From Chrysomallon squamiferum (taxonomy: Eukaryota; Mollusca; Gastropoda; Neomphalida; Peltospiridae): a stretch of 17,500 bases of DNA. Below are positions 9,516-17,500 of the stretch, one piece after another. Below the pieces are notes generated by a model, which saw nothing but the letters and a program-made list of their open reading frames with translations, was not told where the DNA came from and made no database searches. Location: contig CM022676.1 of the NCBI GenBank assembly GCA_012295275.1, positions 8,508,586 to 8,526,085 on the forward strand. The letters run 5' to 3'. Both the position numbers and the translations under genes were made by a program. The number at the start of each line of letters is the position of its first letter. Within the stretch, counting starts at the first letter, position 1.

Positions 9516-9660
9516 AAAACAACTATTTTAAAAACAAAGGCACCTAATTCGCATTTTTATTGTTTTAATTAATCTTTCATTTTTCAATATTGTTTTTTTC
9601 TTTCCATTTAATTATTTTCCTTTATTTATTTATTTATTTACTTTTTTATTTATTTTGTTT

Positions 9661-9723
<63 letters not shown>

Positions 9724-9725
9724 TT
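9661..9725. repeat. (TTTA)16 array
   Basis: 65 bp of uninterrupted TTTA, with shorter TTTA runs just upstream (9623-9650). Confidence 0.95.
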
Positions 9726-9849
9726 ACTACTACTACGTTTAATTCGTGTTTTTCTTTGATTTACAAACAAATCGTAAAATCGTGTTTAATTTTCCTGGTG
9801 AATTCAAGTTTTTCACGTATTCATTTCTCAAAAAAAAAATCCATGACTT

Positions 9850-10077
9850 GTCAAATACGTCAGTACGTATTTTCCAGAGCGTATTCATCCGAGCGTATTC
9901 GTCAGTGTATATTTACGTCACTGCGTATTCATCATTACGTACTCAGTGGTTCATATTCTTTTCTGCAAATACGTTAAAGCAAAAATCACATGTGCGTATT
10001 AACCACTGCAAATTCACTTTGAGTATTAACAGTTACTGATTCACCATTGCGACTATTCATTATTGCGTAATTACCTT
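9850..10077. repeat. Decayed 14-bp tandem repeat (TGCGTATTCATCA-like)
   Basis: Units related to TGCGTATTCATCAG begin at about 9850, 9864, 9878, 9892, 9906, 9922, 9936, 9950, 9964, 9978, 9993, 10007, 10020, 10034, 10048 and 10064. The step is 14 bp, with a few of 13, 15 or 16. Individual units differ at many positions, so the period is clearer than the consensus. Because 14 is not a multiple of 3, the open frame across it (9746-10039, with AYSS-like echoes) is not a repeat protein. Confidence 0.75.
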
Positions 10078-10650
10078 TGGGTCTTTATTCTTAAAAATAC
10101 CTTCGTTTGTGCTTATATACTGGATTAACTCGCTGTTCAAAACAAAGAGATAAATGTTATTATACAAATACACCTTAGTGCAGTTAGCATTATATAAACA
10201 TATTTCTTATTCTAAATTACATACGGGTACTTGGTTTGTTTTATTTATTTATTTACTTACTAACTTACTTACTTAATTAATTATTTACTTATTTATTCTA
10301 ACTGGCATACATTCACAAATAGTTATAGACATAAAGTTATGCATTAAATTGCAAATGTTATGTATTTTTGTATTAATGCATTAATGACTAAAATAAATTT
10401 TTAATATATAGATAATGAAATAAAATAAATTAAATGCTGGTCAGAATATAAAAAATCTACAGTAGATTTATAATACATGAACATTTATTTTGGGTATGTC
10501 ATAGAAAGAGTTTTTTTTTTTTGTGTGTTTTTTTTTTTTTTTTTTTTTTCTGTTGTAAATTTTGCATGTTAGATTTTTGCACTAAGCCCGCAATAAAACG
10601 TTCGATATATTCCGTCAATCTTAACAATTTTATTTTTAAAATTAGAAAAT
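10078..10650. other. AT-rich intron DNA, no recognised feature
   Basis: TTTA/CTTA repeats near 10240-10297 and T-runs at 10511-10550. Nothing else is identifiable. Confidence 0.5.
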
Positions 10651-10730
10651 TGTGCGATTGAGGCACGCCGAGATTCGAAACCGCAGCCAGCTATTTGTAC
10701 TTACTTGCACGTGCACAGCAACAAAAATAA
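10651..10730 (-). repeat. tRNA-derived SINE-like relic
   Basis: Read on the minus strand, GCGGTTTCGAATCTCGGCG (10662-10684) contains a near-canonical pol III B box (GGTTTCGAATCTC against GGTTCGANNCC). GTGCACGTGCAAGTAAGTAC precedes it at about 10697-10716. No good A box or folding tRNA body is visible. It probably came from a tRNA-related short interspersed element. The ends are unclear. Confidence 0.4.
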
Positions 10731-11010
10731 CCTGTGATTTTTCTGTTGAAAGCAAAAAACCTCTTGTCGTTTTGTGGGAAATTTTCTGTTAGATTATTGT
10801 GTCATCGTTTTTTTTTTGTGTTTTTTTTTTTGTGTTTCGCTTTCCATTTTCTCGTTCATTTCTGACTAATTCATTTCATGATGTTTTAGGTTTCCAGGTA
10901 TATTTTATCATGGCCGAAATGATTATATTTCCTTTGTTTATTATATTTAAAAGAAAGTAAAAAAAAAAAAAAAAAAAATTCTGTGGTTAATATAAAAAAT
11001 GTTGATATTC
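10731..11010. other. Intron DNA with T- and A-runs
   Basis: T-rich at 10808-10832 and an A-run at about 10960-10978. Otherwise nothing recognised. Confidence 0.5.
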
Positions 11011-11017
11011 TTGTGGC

Positions 11018-11131
11018 AGTGCCATAGAAACAGACGAGACCATCCTTCATAAACTGACAATGTCGTCAACGCACTACAATAAGGTAACACTGCTGCCATG
11101 GTAACAAACTCATTACAGTTGCCATAGAAAC
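11018..11131. promoter_or_regulatory. Cluster of three X-box-like motifs
   Basis: AGTGCCATAGAAAC (11018-11031), GCTGCCATGGTAAC (11092-11105) and GTTGCCATAGAAAC (11118-11131) resemble the RFX-factor X box (GTNRCC-N0-3-RGYAAC). The first and third lie 100 bp apart and each is followed within about 20 bp by CATCCTTMA, so they may be copies of one small repeat unit. Their function is unknown. Confidence 0.35.
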
Positions 11132-11249
11132 ACGGTTATACATCCTTAACGAAAATCAGTTCATGTTCCGGTAAAAAGATTAGCAAACATTCTCTAAAGA
11201 AAAACAAAAAAGAAACAAGAAAAACGACAACAATAAAAGTGAAACTACC

Positions 11250-11252
11250 ACC

Positions 11253-11328
<76 letters not shown>

Positions 11329-11330
11329 AC

Positions 11331-11363
<33 letters not shown>
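11250..11363. repeat. CCA-ACT-AAT trinucleotide array
   Basis: (CCA)4-5, then about 22 ACT units (11263-11328), then about 10 AAT units. The array is continuous, with the unit changing one base at a time. Confidence 0.95.
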
Positions 11364-12155
11364 GGAACGAGAAAAAAAATCTTAGTTTTGAAAACAACTT
11401 TGACTCTTTAATTATCTCCCTTGTTCGCCATATTTTAATTTTTAACAAACTGACCAAACTGACTGTTTATTAAGAATTAATTTCTAAGCATTGTTCAAAC
11501 TAACTAATTGTTTGATACCCAAATTAGATCCATTTTGTTACGAAGCTAACTGCTTTCATTATTTTCTCATCAATTGGTTTAGCTTTAGGCTGGCCTGTTT
11601 TCAAATTGTATTTATCTTCCGAAATCAAAATGGGACGATAAAGGAACACAAAAATCTTAAAATATTTATTCATTTATTCATTATAATTAGCATTTATTAT
11701 TGTTATTATTTATTTATTTTTTCAATTTTAGCTTTGTTGTTTTATTTTATTTTATTTTATTGTATTTTTATTTTTTTTCAAATTTAACTTTGTTATTTTA
11801 TTTTATTTTATTTATTTTATTTTTATTTTTATTTTTATTATTACTTATAGACGTTTCTTTTGATTAAATTTAAGTTTAAATGGCAAAACTTAGAAGGGAT
11901 GAGTTCTTCTTGATCTGTTTCCTATTTGTCCCGGTAACTGAGGTAACCCTAAGAACTGATTTTGGTTAACGGATGTTGCACCAGAAACTTCTATCCCTGT
12001 CTTTTTTCGAAATTGCCATGGTTACGAATGCGCGACGACCTTTGAAAGAAATCAACAACAGCGAGGTCACGTGAACTTCCGACATAGTGTCAAAGTTCAA
12101 AAGCGAGTTTCCATTTTTGCATGAATATATATATATTTTTTTAATGTTATTATAA

Positions 12156-12157
<2 letters not shown>
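11364..12157. other. Intron DNA, mostly unique, TTTTA-rich middle
   Basis: T/A pentanucleotides at 11740-11840. 11870-12120 is more complex and has an X-box-like ATTGCCATGGTTAC at 12012-12025 and GAGGTAACC at 11940. The open frame 11491-11787 shows no family likeness. Confidence 0.5.

Positions 12158-12190
<33 letters not shown>
12158..12190. repeat. T33 homopolymer
   Basis: 33 consecutive T. It is an antisense poly(A) if a retroposon tail, but no body was found. Confidence 0.9.
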
Positions 12191-12194
<4 letters not shown>

Positions 12195-13390
12195 ACTCGC
12201 GAGAAGCTGGTGAATATTTCTTCTTACAAACCAGTTTAGAAAACAAAAATACATGTTCTTAATACGCTGAAATAAAAATATGTTGAATTCGTATTTATTT
12301 TTTAATTTACTAATTTTTTTTCAAATAATGAAGCCTATTCTTCAATGTCATATTAATAATTTTTATATTAATATTAAATTGAGATAGGTAATTTATTTAT
12401 ATTTAGAATAAAAAAAAAATCCTAATACAATAAATAATAATAATCTAAATCTGATTTTCTTTTTCTTGTGATATAAATTTTAAAAAAATATATAATAATT
12501 TGGTCATATAATCGGAAGAAAGAAAATAAATTATAAGGTCTAGCAACAGTCGAAAAATAATAATAAATAGTTAATTATTGTTATTATCGATTCACTAAAT
12601 CATTTTGAAATAAATAGTATTTCGTTTCATTAATATAAAAAAAAAAAAAAAAAAATGGCTGCTACATTAACGATAATTCATATGTTTTCGAGATGTTCAT
12701 AATGTCAAAAGATTGCGAAAAAAAAAATAATAAAAAAAAAAAATAAAAATAAAAATGGAGAATGAATCAGATGGTTTCGAAGTAATAAAAAGTTTAATTA
12801 TATTTTATATTTTTATTTCAAAATAAATAAATAAAAATGAAAACAGCAGGATGGTGAAAATCGTATTTTGTTTCTTAAACTGGTTTGTTTAAGACGTCAC
12901 TGCTTTGGCAATAACCTGTTGCTATGGAAATTCGTTTTTGAACGCGTCGATGATCCACAGATATTTAGGTGCAATGTATTCGAGAAAAGACACAGTTCCT
13001 GGAACGGAACATTTAGAATTCAGTTTAGAATCTATTTAGTATGTATCTAGAATTTATATATATATATATATATATACGTACATAAATGTTTAGTTTGTTT
13101 AAATGTATTTGTGAACGCAGAAAGATTTAAATTATTATATTTTAATTATTCTAATATTTAACTACACATTATGGGTTTTTTTTATTAACATTGTTATTAT
13201 TTTAAATATTTATCTCTAACTGTTAAGCTAATGAAATTGAAAGCTTAAAAATGTTTATGTCATTAACAATTTCGTCCAAAAAAGTATAAAAATTTTAAAA
13301 AAGAAAAAAGATTATAACTAAAGATTAATCAATTTTCGATATGACTAAATGGAAATAAATAATTTCACAAATATCTAATTACAAGACGTT
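12191..13390. other. AT-rich intron DNA
   Basis: A-runs at 12640-12654 and 12718-12755. An X-box-like GTTGCTATGGAAAT lies at 12918-12931. A TA run lies at about 13055-13075. The 60-codon frame at 12868-13050 has more even composition than its surroundings, but no splice logic or recognised domain. Confidence 0.5.
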
Positions 13391-13395
13391 TATAT

Positions 13396-13427
13396 ATACA
13401 TACATACATAGGTATGTATGTATGTAT
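13396..13427 (+). other. Perfect (ACAT)/(ATGT) hairpin 46 bp before an acceptor
   Basis: 15-base arms, 13396-13410 and 13413-13427, are perfect reverse complements around GG. The stem lies where a branch point for the acceptor at 13472-13473 might be expected or just upstream of it, so folding could affect use of the next exon. Confidence 0.7.
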
Positions 13428-13473
13428 GTGTGTGTTTATTACTTTATATGAAAGTGGTGTTTTTTATTTACAG

Positions 13474-13548
13474 TACACTCTGTCCCAGGAAACGATTGAT
13501 TATCTAAAACAACCCACCTTTGACATGTGGCATTGGGAACCCAATGAA
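13474..13548 (+). CDS. PDE9A: PDE9A exon e: start of the catalytic domain
   Basis: 75 bp, phase 0 at both ends, acceptor TTTTTATTTACAG, donor GTAAGT at 13549. It reads YTLSQETIDYLK followed by QPTFDMWHWEPNE. Vertebrate PDE9A has YLLSPETIEALRKPTFD and VWLWEPNE, so the PTFD-W-WEPNE pattern is intact. In known PDE9 structures this is the N-terminal helical part of the catalytic domain. It lies 7.3 kb after the previous exon and 629 bp before the next. Confidence 0.96.
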
Positions 13549-13906
13549 GTAAGTATTCTGTCGTTGTCGCTGCGGTTGCTAAATGTTGTAGTCGTAGACA
13601 ATCATAAGATTGCTATAAAAAAAAATAAGAAGAAGAATAATAAAAATTTTTTAAAACAAGCCCACATAATTAGTCGTTAAAGATTCACGAATATCAAAGA
13701 TGATTACGTCACAGACAAAATACATGACGACATAAATCAGCAACAACTGCGACAGATAGCGAGATAGAAAGACAGATAAGTAATCAGACAGCAACAAGGA
13801 GAGAAAGATAGGTATACAGATAGACAAATAAATAAACAGATAAACTGATAGATAGATAAATAGATAGAATTGTAGATAGATAGATACTCACAAATAGAAA
13901 ACGAAT

Positions 13907-14005
<99 letters not shown>

Positions 14006-14177
14006 GTAAACGAGTTCTTAGTAACTACATAATTAGCATGCGTCTGTTTCTCATTCTTCACTACTGGAAAACAATTTAAACTAAATTTTCACTTACTCTA
14101 ATCTGGTCTACTTAAGACTGTTTTACATGTAACTACGCTATAAAAATAAATTACGTATTTTAATTTATTACTTTCAG
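13549..14177 (+). other. Intron (629 bp)
   Basis: GTAAGT donor, TTACTTTCAG acceptor. It carries GATA-type repeats at about 13740-13890 and the (GA) tract listed separately. 13689-13697 has TTACGTCAC, a CRE-like half. Confidence 0.95.
13911..14003. repeat. (GA)46 tract
   Basis: 93 bp of uninterrupted GA, 175 bp before the exon at 14178. It is sense-strand polypurine, like 4159 and 16470. Confidence 0.95.
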
Positions 14178-14264
14178 ATGTTGAGTCTCTTGGAACACAT
14201 GTATCACGAACTTGATCTTGTTGCCGAGTTCAGCATCAATCCAATCACACTGAAACGATGGCTG
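14178..14264 (+). CDS. PDE9A: PDE9A exon f: catalytic-domain helices
   Basis: 87 bp, phase 0 at both ends. It reads [18 protein letters not shown] then [11 protein letters not shown]. Vertebrate PDE9A has MLSCLEHMYHDLGLVRDF and SINPVTLRRWL, a near-identical match. The leading Met is internal, the residue after WEPNE in the family, and not a start codon. The segment packs around the catalytic core but holds no metal ligand. The donor GTAAGG is followed at once by TCATCA repeats. Confidence 0.97.
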
Positions 14265-14275
14265 GTAAGGATCTT

Positions 14276-14336
14276 CGTCATCATCATCATCATCATCACT
14301 GTCATCATCTTCTAATTTTTCTTCTTTTTTATGTTC

Positions 14337-14368
<32 letters not shown>

Positions 14369-14489
14369 CTTCTTCTTCTTCTTTATTATTATTATTATTA
14401 TTTATTATTATTATTATTATTAATATAATTAACATTACTTTCATCATAATCGCCATCATCATCATTATCATCATCATCATCATCATCAT
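14276..14489. repeat. CAT - TTC - ATT - CAT trinucleotide block
   Basis: (CAT)n at 14278-14310, (TTC) about 15 units at 14338-14383, (ATT)n to about 14421, then (ATC)n at 14447-14489. The TTC part is the complement of a GAA repeat and is polypyrimidine in the sense strand. The Glu/Asp-rich minus-strand open frame (14160-14489) is this repeat plus antisense of exon f. Confidence 0.95.
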
Positions 14490-15003
14490 GGTTCTTATTA
14501 TTTCTATACGTTGTTGTCGATGTCCCTAGCACCACCACTGAAGCTGTTATTTAAGCCTGTATTACTAAAAATTAATTTGTAGCGACACATGAGAAAATCC
14601 AACGCCATTACAGGAATTTCAGTTTTATAATTTTTCTTTCGTCAAATTCTGCACGGAATATTAATTTAGACAATGTCGTTACAACGTCATCAACGTTTTC
14701 AACGCTGTTTGTGTTGGTATTTTAGCTAAATCCTTCACGCTAATTTTTTAAATGTACAACGTCAGGTCTTATCACGTTTGTCTTCATCACCACAAATAAC
14801 GGAGTCTTTTTTGTTGTTTTTTTCTTTTTTTTTTCTTTTTGTTGTTGTTTTTTTAAAATTAAATTATCTGTTTTCAATCTTGCTTCGTTACCGATGAGGC
14901 AATATTTAAAAATATGTATTTTCTTCAAAAATATTACTAGTATATTTTATTTCGATAATCAGAGACACGGACAAACAGACAAACAGACATATAGACATAA
15001 ATA

Positions 15004-15040
15004 CACGCGCGCGCGCGCACACACACACACACACACACAT
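15004..15040. repeat. (CG)6-(CA)n alternating purine-pyrimidine tract
   Basis: CGCGCGCGCGCG followed by about 11 CA units. Alternating CG/CA is the classic sequence for left-handed Z-DNA. CpG runs are also rare in this AT-rich window. Confidence 0.9.
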
Positions 15041-15106
15041 ACAGATATGTCAAATTTTCATTAAAAAATAAAAAATAAACACAGATATCTAACTATATCC
15101 TAAATG

Positions 15107-15187
15107 TCATACACATACACACAAAACACACGCACCTACACAAAACACACACAAATAAACGCGCGCGCACCGATACACACACGCACA

Positions 15188-15219
<32 letters not shown>

Positions 15220-15222
15220 TAC
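15107..15222. repeat. CA-rich block with GCGCGCGC
   Basis: Imperfect CA repeats with a second GCGCGCGC at about 15161-15168 and an uninterrupted (CA)n at about 15197-15219. Confidence 0.9.
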
Positions 15223-15299
15223 ACTAACAACGCTTTAACAACTCCCCCTTGACCATTTGTTATATCAGTAATTAATCTCACTCACAAAAGCTTCTGTCA

Positions 15300-15742
15300 C
15301 TTTTCATTTTATTCATTTATCCACAAATAACAATTTCAGCGTCTCTCTCTTTTGCCCTGTCAAATCTATTTTTTCATTCGTTTTAGTTATGCAGTGCTTT
15401 GCTGCAAAACGGGTTAGTTATGGCTGTCAAAAAAAAAACCACTGGTATTAGCTTTATAAAAAGATTTCTGTCAATCGAAATTATATTTATAGCAGTGGCC
15501 ATTGTATGTAAGCCAGTGCGTCTTGGTTTTGTGGTGCTTTCGCATCGCGGGAGGAAATAAACTAAGGAAGTTAGGAAGAGGTATGACTGCCTTTATTAAC
15601 TGTCCAAAAGGAACATCAGTGTGTGTGCCTGCGTGTGTTTTGTGTGTCGTTACATCCATCAGTTAGTTCTTATATAGGTATATCTTTATGAATGTAGGCC
15701 CATTACCAAAATTCACCATTATAAAATATATTACCACCACAG
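15300..15742. other. Unique intron DNA, no recognised feature
   Basis: More complex and GC-richer than most of the window, but with no coding pattern. The minus-strand frame 15471-15659 has no family likeness. Confidence 0.5.
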
Positions 15743-16003
15743 CCTCGCTTCTTTCACGCCCTCTCCCAGCAAACCAATTATGTTCTTCCCTGGTTTATTT
15801 TCCATGATTATTGAGACATTAATTTCACCGTTATAAGAATATTATCTTTAACTCACCCTTTCATAGTTCCCCTAACAAACCCCTGGTTAGTATTCCCTGG
15901 TTATCAACCATTAATATCATCTCTACCTCACCCCCTTCATACCTCCCCTAAACAAACCAATTAGGTACGCTCCTTGGCTTGGATTCCCTCGTTATCCAGA
16001 GAC
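15743..16003. repeat. Decayed pyrimidine-rich tandem repeat, ~75-108 bp, 3 copies
   Basis: Units start with CCTCGCTTCTTTCACGCCCT (15743), ACTCACCCTTTCATAGTTCC (15851) and CCTCACCCCCTTCATACCTC (15926). Each continues with a YCCYAACAAACC block, then a TTCCCTGGTT-like block and a short tail (the first copy has an extra 30 bp). The units are well diverged. Confidence 0.65.
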
Positions 16004-16465
16004 TAAACTTTAAGTGCAGATCTTAAATGATAATTGAGAAAATTAATACTGATGTGCCGTGCATTTATTTTCCATAACAGAATATTGATCCGTTTAATAT
16101 GTGTAGGAGGTTTTTCAGTTTATTACTACGGACGTTGATAATGTTATCTATCTAAATTACGGCTTAATTGGACGTCTATTATGTGGTTTTTAAAGTGATT
16201 GTGATCGATATTAAATGAAAAAAAGAAATAAATAATGAAGAAAGAAATTAGACGATTTGTTTTTACAAAACTAATGATTTTTAAAGTATTTGATTGTTTG
16301 TTGGGGATGAAAGGGATTTAGGTCTGAACTTCGGATTCTCAAAGTACACTGCACTCATCTGTAACTGTTCGATATGGTAGCTGAATCTAGGTTTATATAA
16401 TCTGTATTTGTTTGAGTTGGCTTGATGTTTTATCTCTGGTTCTGTCTTCGTGGATGTATGTCTAC

Positions 16466-16469
<4 letters not shown>

Positions 16470-16562
<93 letters not shown>
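16470..16562. repeat. (AG)44 tract
   Basis: 89 bp of uninterrupted AG, ending in ACAGAGAC. It is the fifth long GA/TC tract. Open frames on both strands (16281-16715, 16422-16607) are built on it. Confidence 0.95.
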
Positions 16563-16564
<2 letters not shown>

Positions 16565-16682
16565 CGTTAAAACACCAATAAATACAAAGAAGTATATATT
16601 TGTTTAAGAATATAAGAACGTGTTTAGGCTTTTCTCTTTCTTTCTCTTGTGCTCTCTTTTCTCTATCTCTTTCACCTTTGTC

Positions 16683-17060
16683 ATATATACTGATCACCAT
16701 CGTCATTCTTATCATTCACACATCACCGTCAACATCATTATCATTATCATTACCATCATCATCATTATCACATCATCATAATCCGCAACAACAGTGTCAT
16801 CATTAAAACTATTATCGTCATCATCAGTATTGTTATCGTGGCAATAATCATCACTATTATTATCATCACCAGCCTGGTCATCATCATTCTGATCATCATC
16901 ATCATAGTGATCATCATCATTCTAATCATTATCATCATCATCATTTTCATTATCATCAGTTATATATATTTTTTCATCAACATAATCATCAGCATTATTA
17001 TTCATATCGTCATTATTATCATTACCACCATTACCATCATCATCATCATCATCATCATAC
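16683..17060. repeat. ATC-rich trinucleotide block
   Basis: About 380 bp of imperfect ATC/ATT units ending 80 bp before the exon at 17144. TGATCATCAT and TCATTCT phrases recur. Ile-rich and Met-rich open frames on both strands are artefacts. Confidence 0.95.
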
Positions 17061-17143
17061 ACATACCATTTTATAACAGTATATATCACACACACACAAA
17101 AAAGACATTAATGTTTTTCTTTCTCCGTTTTCTCGCTTGACAG

Positions 17144-17331
17144 TTGTGTGTTCAAGAAAACTACAGGAACAATCCGTTCCACAATTTCCGCCACTGTTTC
17201 TGCGTGTCCCAAATGATGTACGGCATGATTCACCTCTGCAAACTCTGGGACTTCATGACTCGAGAGGACCTGGGCATCCTCATCACAGCAGCCGTCTGCC
17301 ACGATCTCGACCATCCCGGCTACAACAACAC
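17144..17331 (+). CDS. PDE9A: PDE9A exon g: metal-binding motifs of the catalytic site
   Basis: 188 bp, phase 0 in, phase 2 out, acceptor CGCTTGACAG, donor GTAAGT at 17332. It starts [20 protein letters not shown] and ends [15 protein letters not shown]. Counting from the exon start, His13 matches the general acid (His252 in human PDE9A2), His17 is a metal ligand (His256), and His53 and Asp54 of HDLDHPG are metal ligands (His292, Asp293). All are present, so this part of the active site looks functional. The fourth ligand, Asp402 in CCDISNE of the family, lies downstream. GC content is clearly above that of the flanks. The 33-residue middle part ([13 protein letters not shown]…) is more diverged from vertebrates. 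Confidence 0.98.
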
Positions 17332-17500
17332 GTAAGTTGTTGCTGCAACGTCAGTTGTGACGTCATTGCTAAAACTGCATCGTTACGTTGTTTTGTTTTT
17401 TTATGTTGTTTTTTTTTTGTATTGTTGTCGTTATTTTACTGTTGGTGTTATAATGATATAATTGTCATCATTCATGATTATTATTATTGTTATTATTATT
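17332..17500 (+). other. Start of next intron
   Basis: GTAAGT donor, then AT-rich DNA with a full CRE palindrome (TGACGTCA) at 17358-17365 and ATT repeats at the window edge. Confidence 0.9.

Larger units (their letters stand above)
6158..13473 (+). other. Longest intron (7316 bp)
   Basis: Separates the linker exon (…YPK) from the first catalytic-domain exon (YTLSQ…), both in phase 0. No further exon is needed here by comparison with vertebrate PDE9A. Contents are given in separate entries. Everything else, including all open frames of 60-98 codons in it, is AT-rich and of low complexity. Confidence 0.85.
14265..17143 (+). other. Intron (2879 bp), repeat-rich
   Basis: GTAAGG donor, TTTCTCGCTTGACAG acceptor. 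The repeats are listed separately. 14490-14990 and 16005-16460 are unique AT-rich sequence with nothing recognised. Confidence 0.95.

Noticed and set aside
9746-10039. 97-codon open frame with repeated AYSS-like words
   Set aside because: The echo comes from a 14-bp DNA repeat, which changes frame at every unit; it is not a repeat protein.
12868-13050. 60-codon frame of fairly even composition
   Set aside because: No recognised domain, no matching splice phases with neighbours, and vertebrate PDE9A has no residues to place here.
14160-14489. Minus-strand acidic 109-codon frame
   Set aside because: It is the antisense of exon f plus TTC and CAT repeats.
17108-17314. Minus-strand 68-codon frame
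   Set aside because: It is the antisense shadow of the catalytic exon 17144-17331, whose + strand reading is an unmistakable PDE9 motif.

Overview
This is eukaryotic genomic DNA, AT-rich and dense in microsatellites. It carries an internal stretch of one spliced gene on the + strand: a PDE9A-type high-affinity cGMP-specific 3',5'-cyclic phosphodiesterase. Seven exons are placed: 2942-3012, 3952-4059, 5932-5992 (tentative), 6100-6157, 13474-13548, 14178-14264 and 17144-17331. All have GT..AG borders, their phases chain without a break, and together they give about 216 residues. The 5' exons, with the start codon, and the 3' exons, with the rest of the catalytic domain, lie outside the window. 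The organism is probably an invertebrate. The small exons in long introns full of TC/GA, CA, TA, ATT, ATC and TTTA arrays resemble a coleoid cephalopod such as an octopus, but that is inference from texture and not proven.

Layout: 1-2941 is non-coding (upstream intron or 5' flank), with a decayed ~70-bp tandem repeat, a TC tract, a CATA-rich block and a tRNA-like relic. The exons at 2942 and 3952 encode an N-terminal regulatory helix (EKRMQ-MEGLKVVEIEKCK). The exons at 5932 and 6100 encode the linker up to the KRDVPSYPK motif, and a compound minisatellite lies just in front of them. The intron 6158-13473 is 7.3 kb and holds simple repeats, a 14-bp decayed minisatellite, a SINE-like tRNA relic, X-box-like motifs and a candidate recursive splice site. 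The exons at 13474, 14178 and 17144 encode the start of the PDE catalytic domain, including NPFHNFRH and HDLDHPG, which supply the general-acid His and three of the four protein metal ligands. The next intron begins at 17332.

There is no second gene, rRNA, intact tRNA, CRISPR array or transposase. I see no new multigene system. The noteworthy items are repeat structure around the exons: long GA and UC tracts in the same pre-mRNA that could pair across exons, two nested or decayed minisatellites, a hairpin beside a splice acceptor, and a possible ratchet point in the longest intron.
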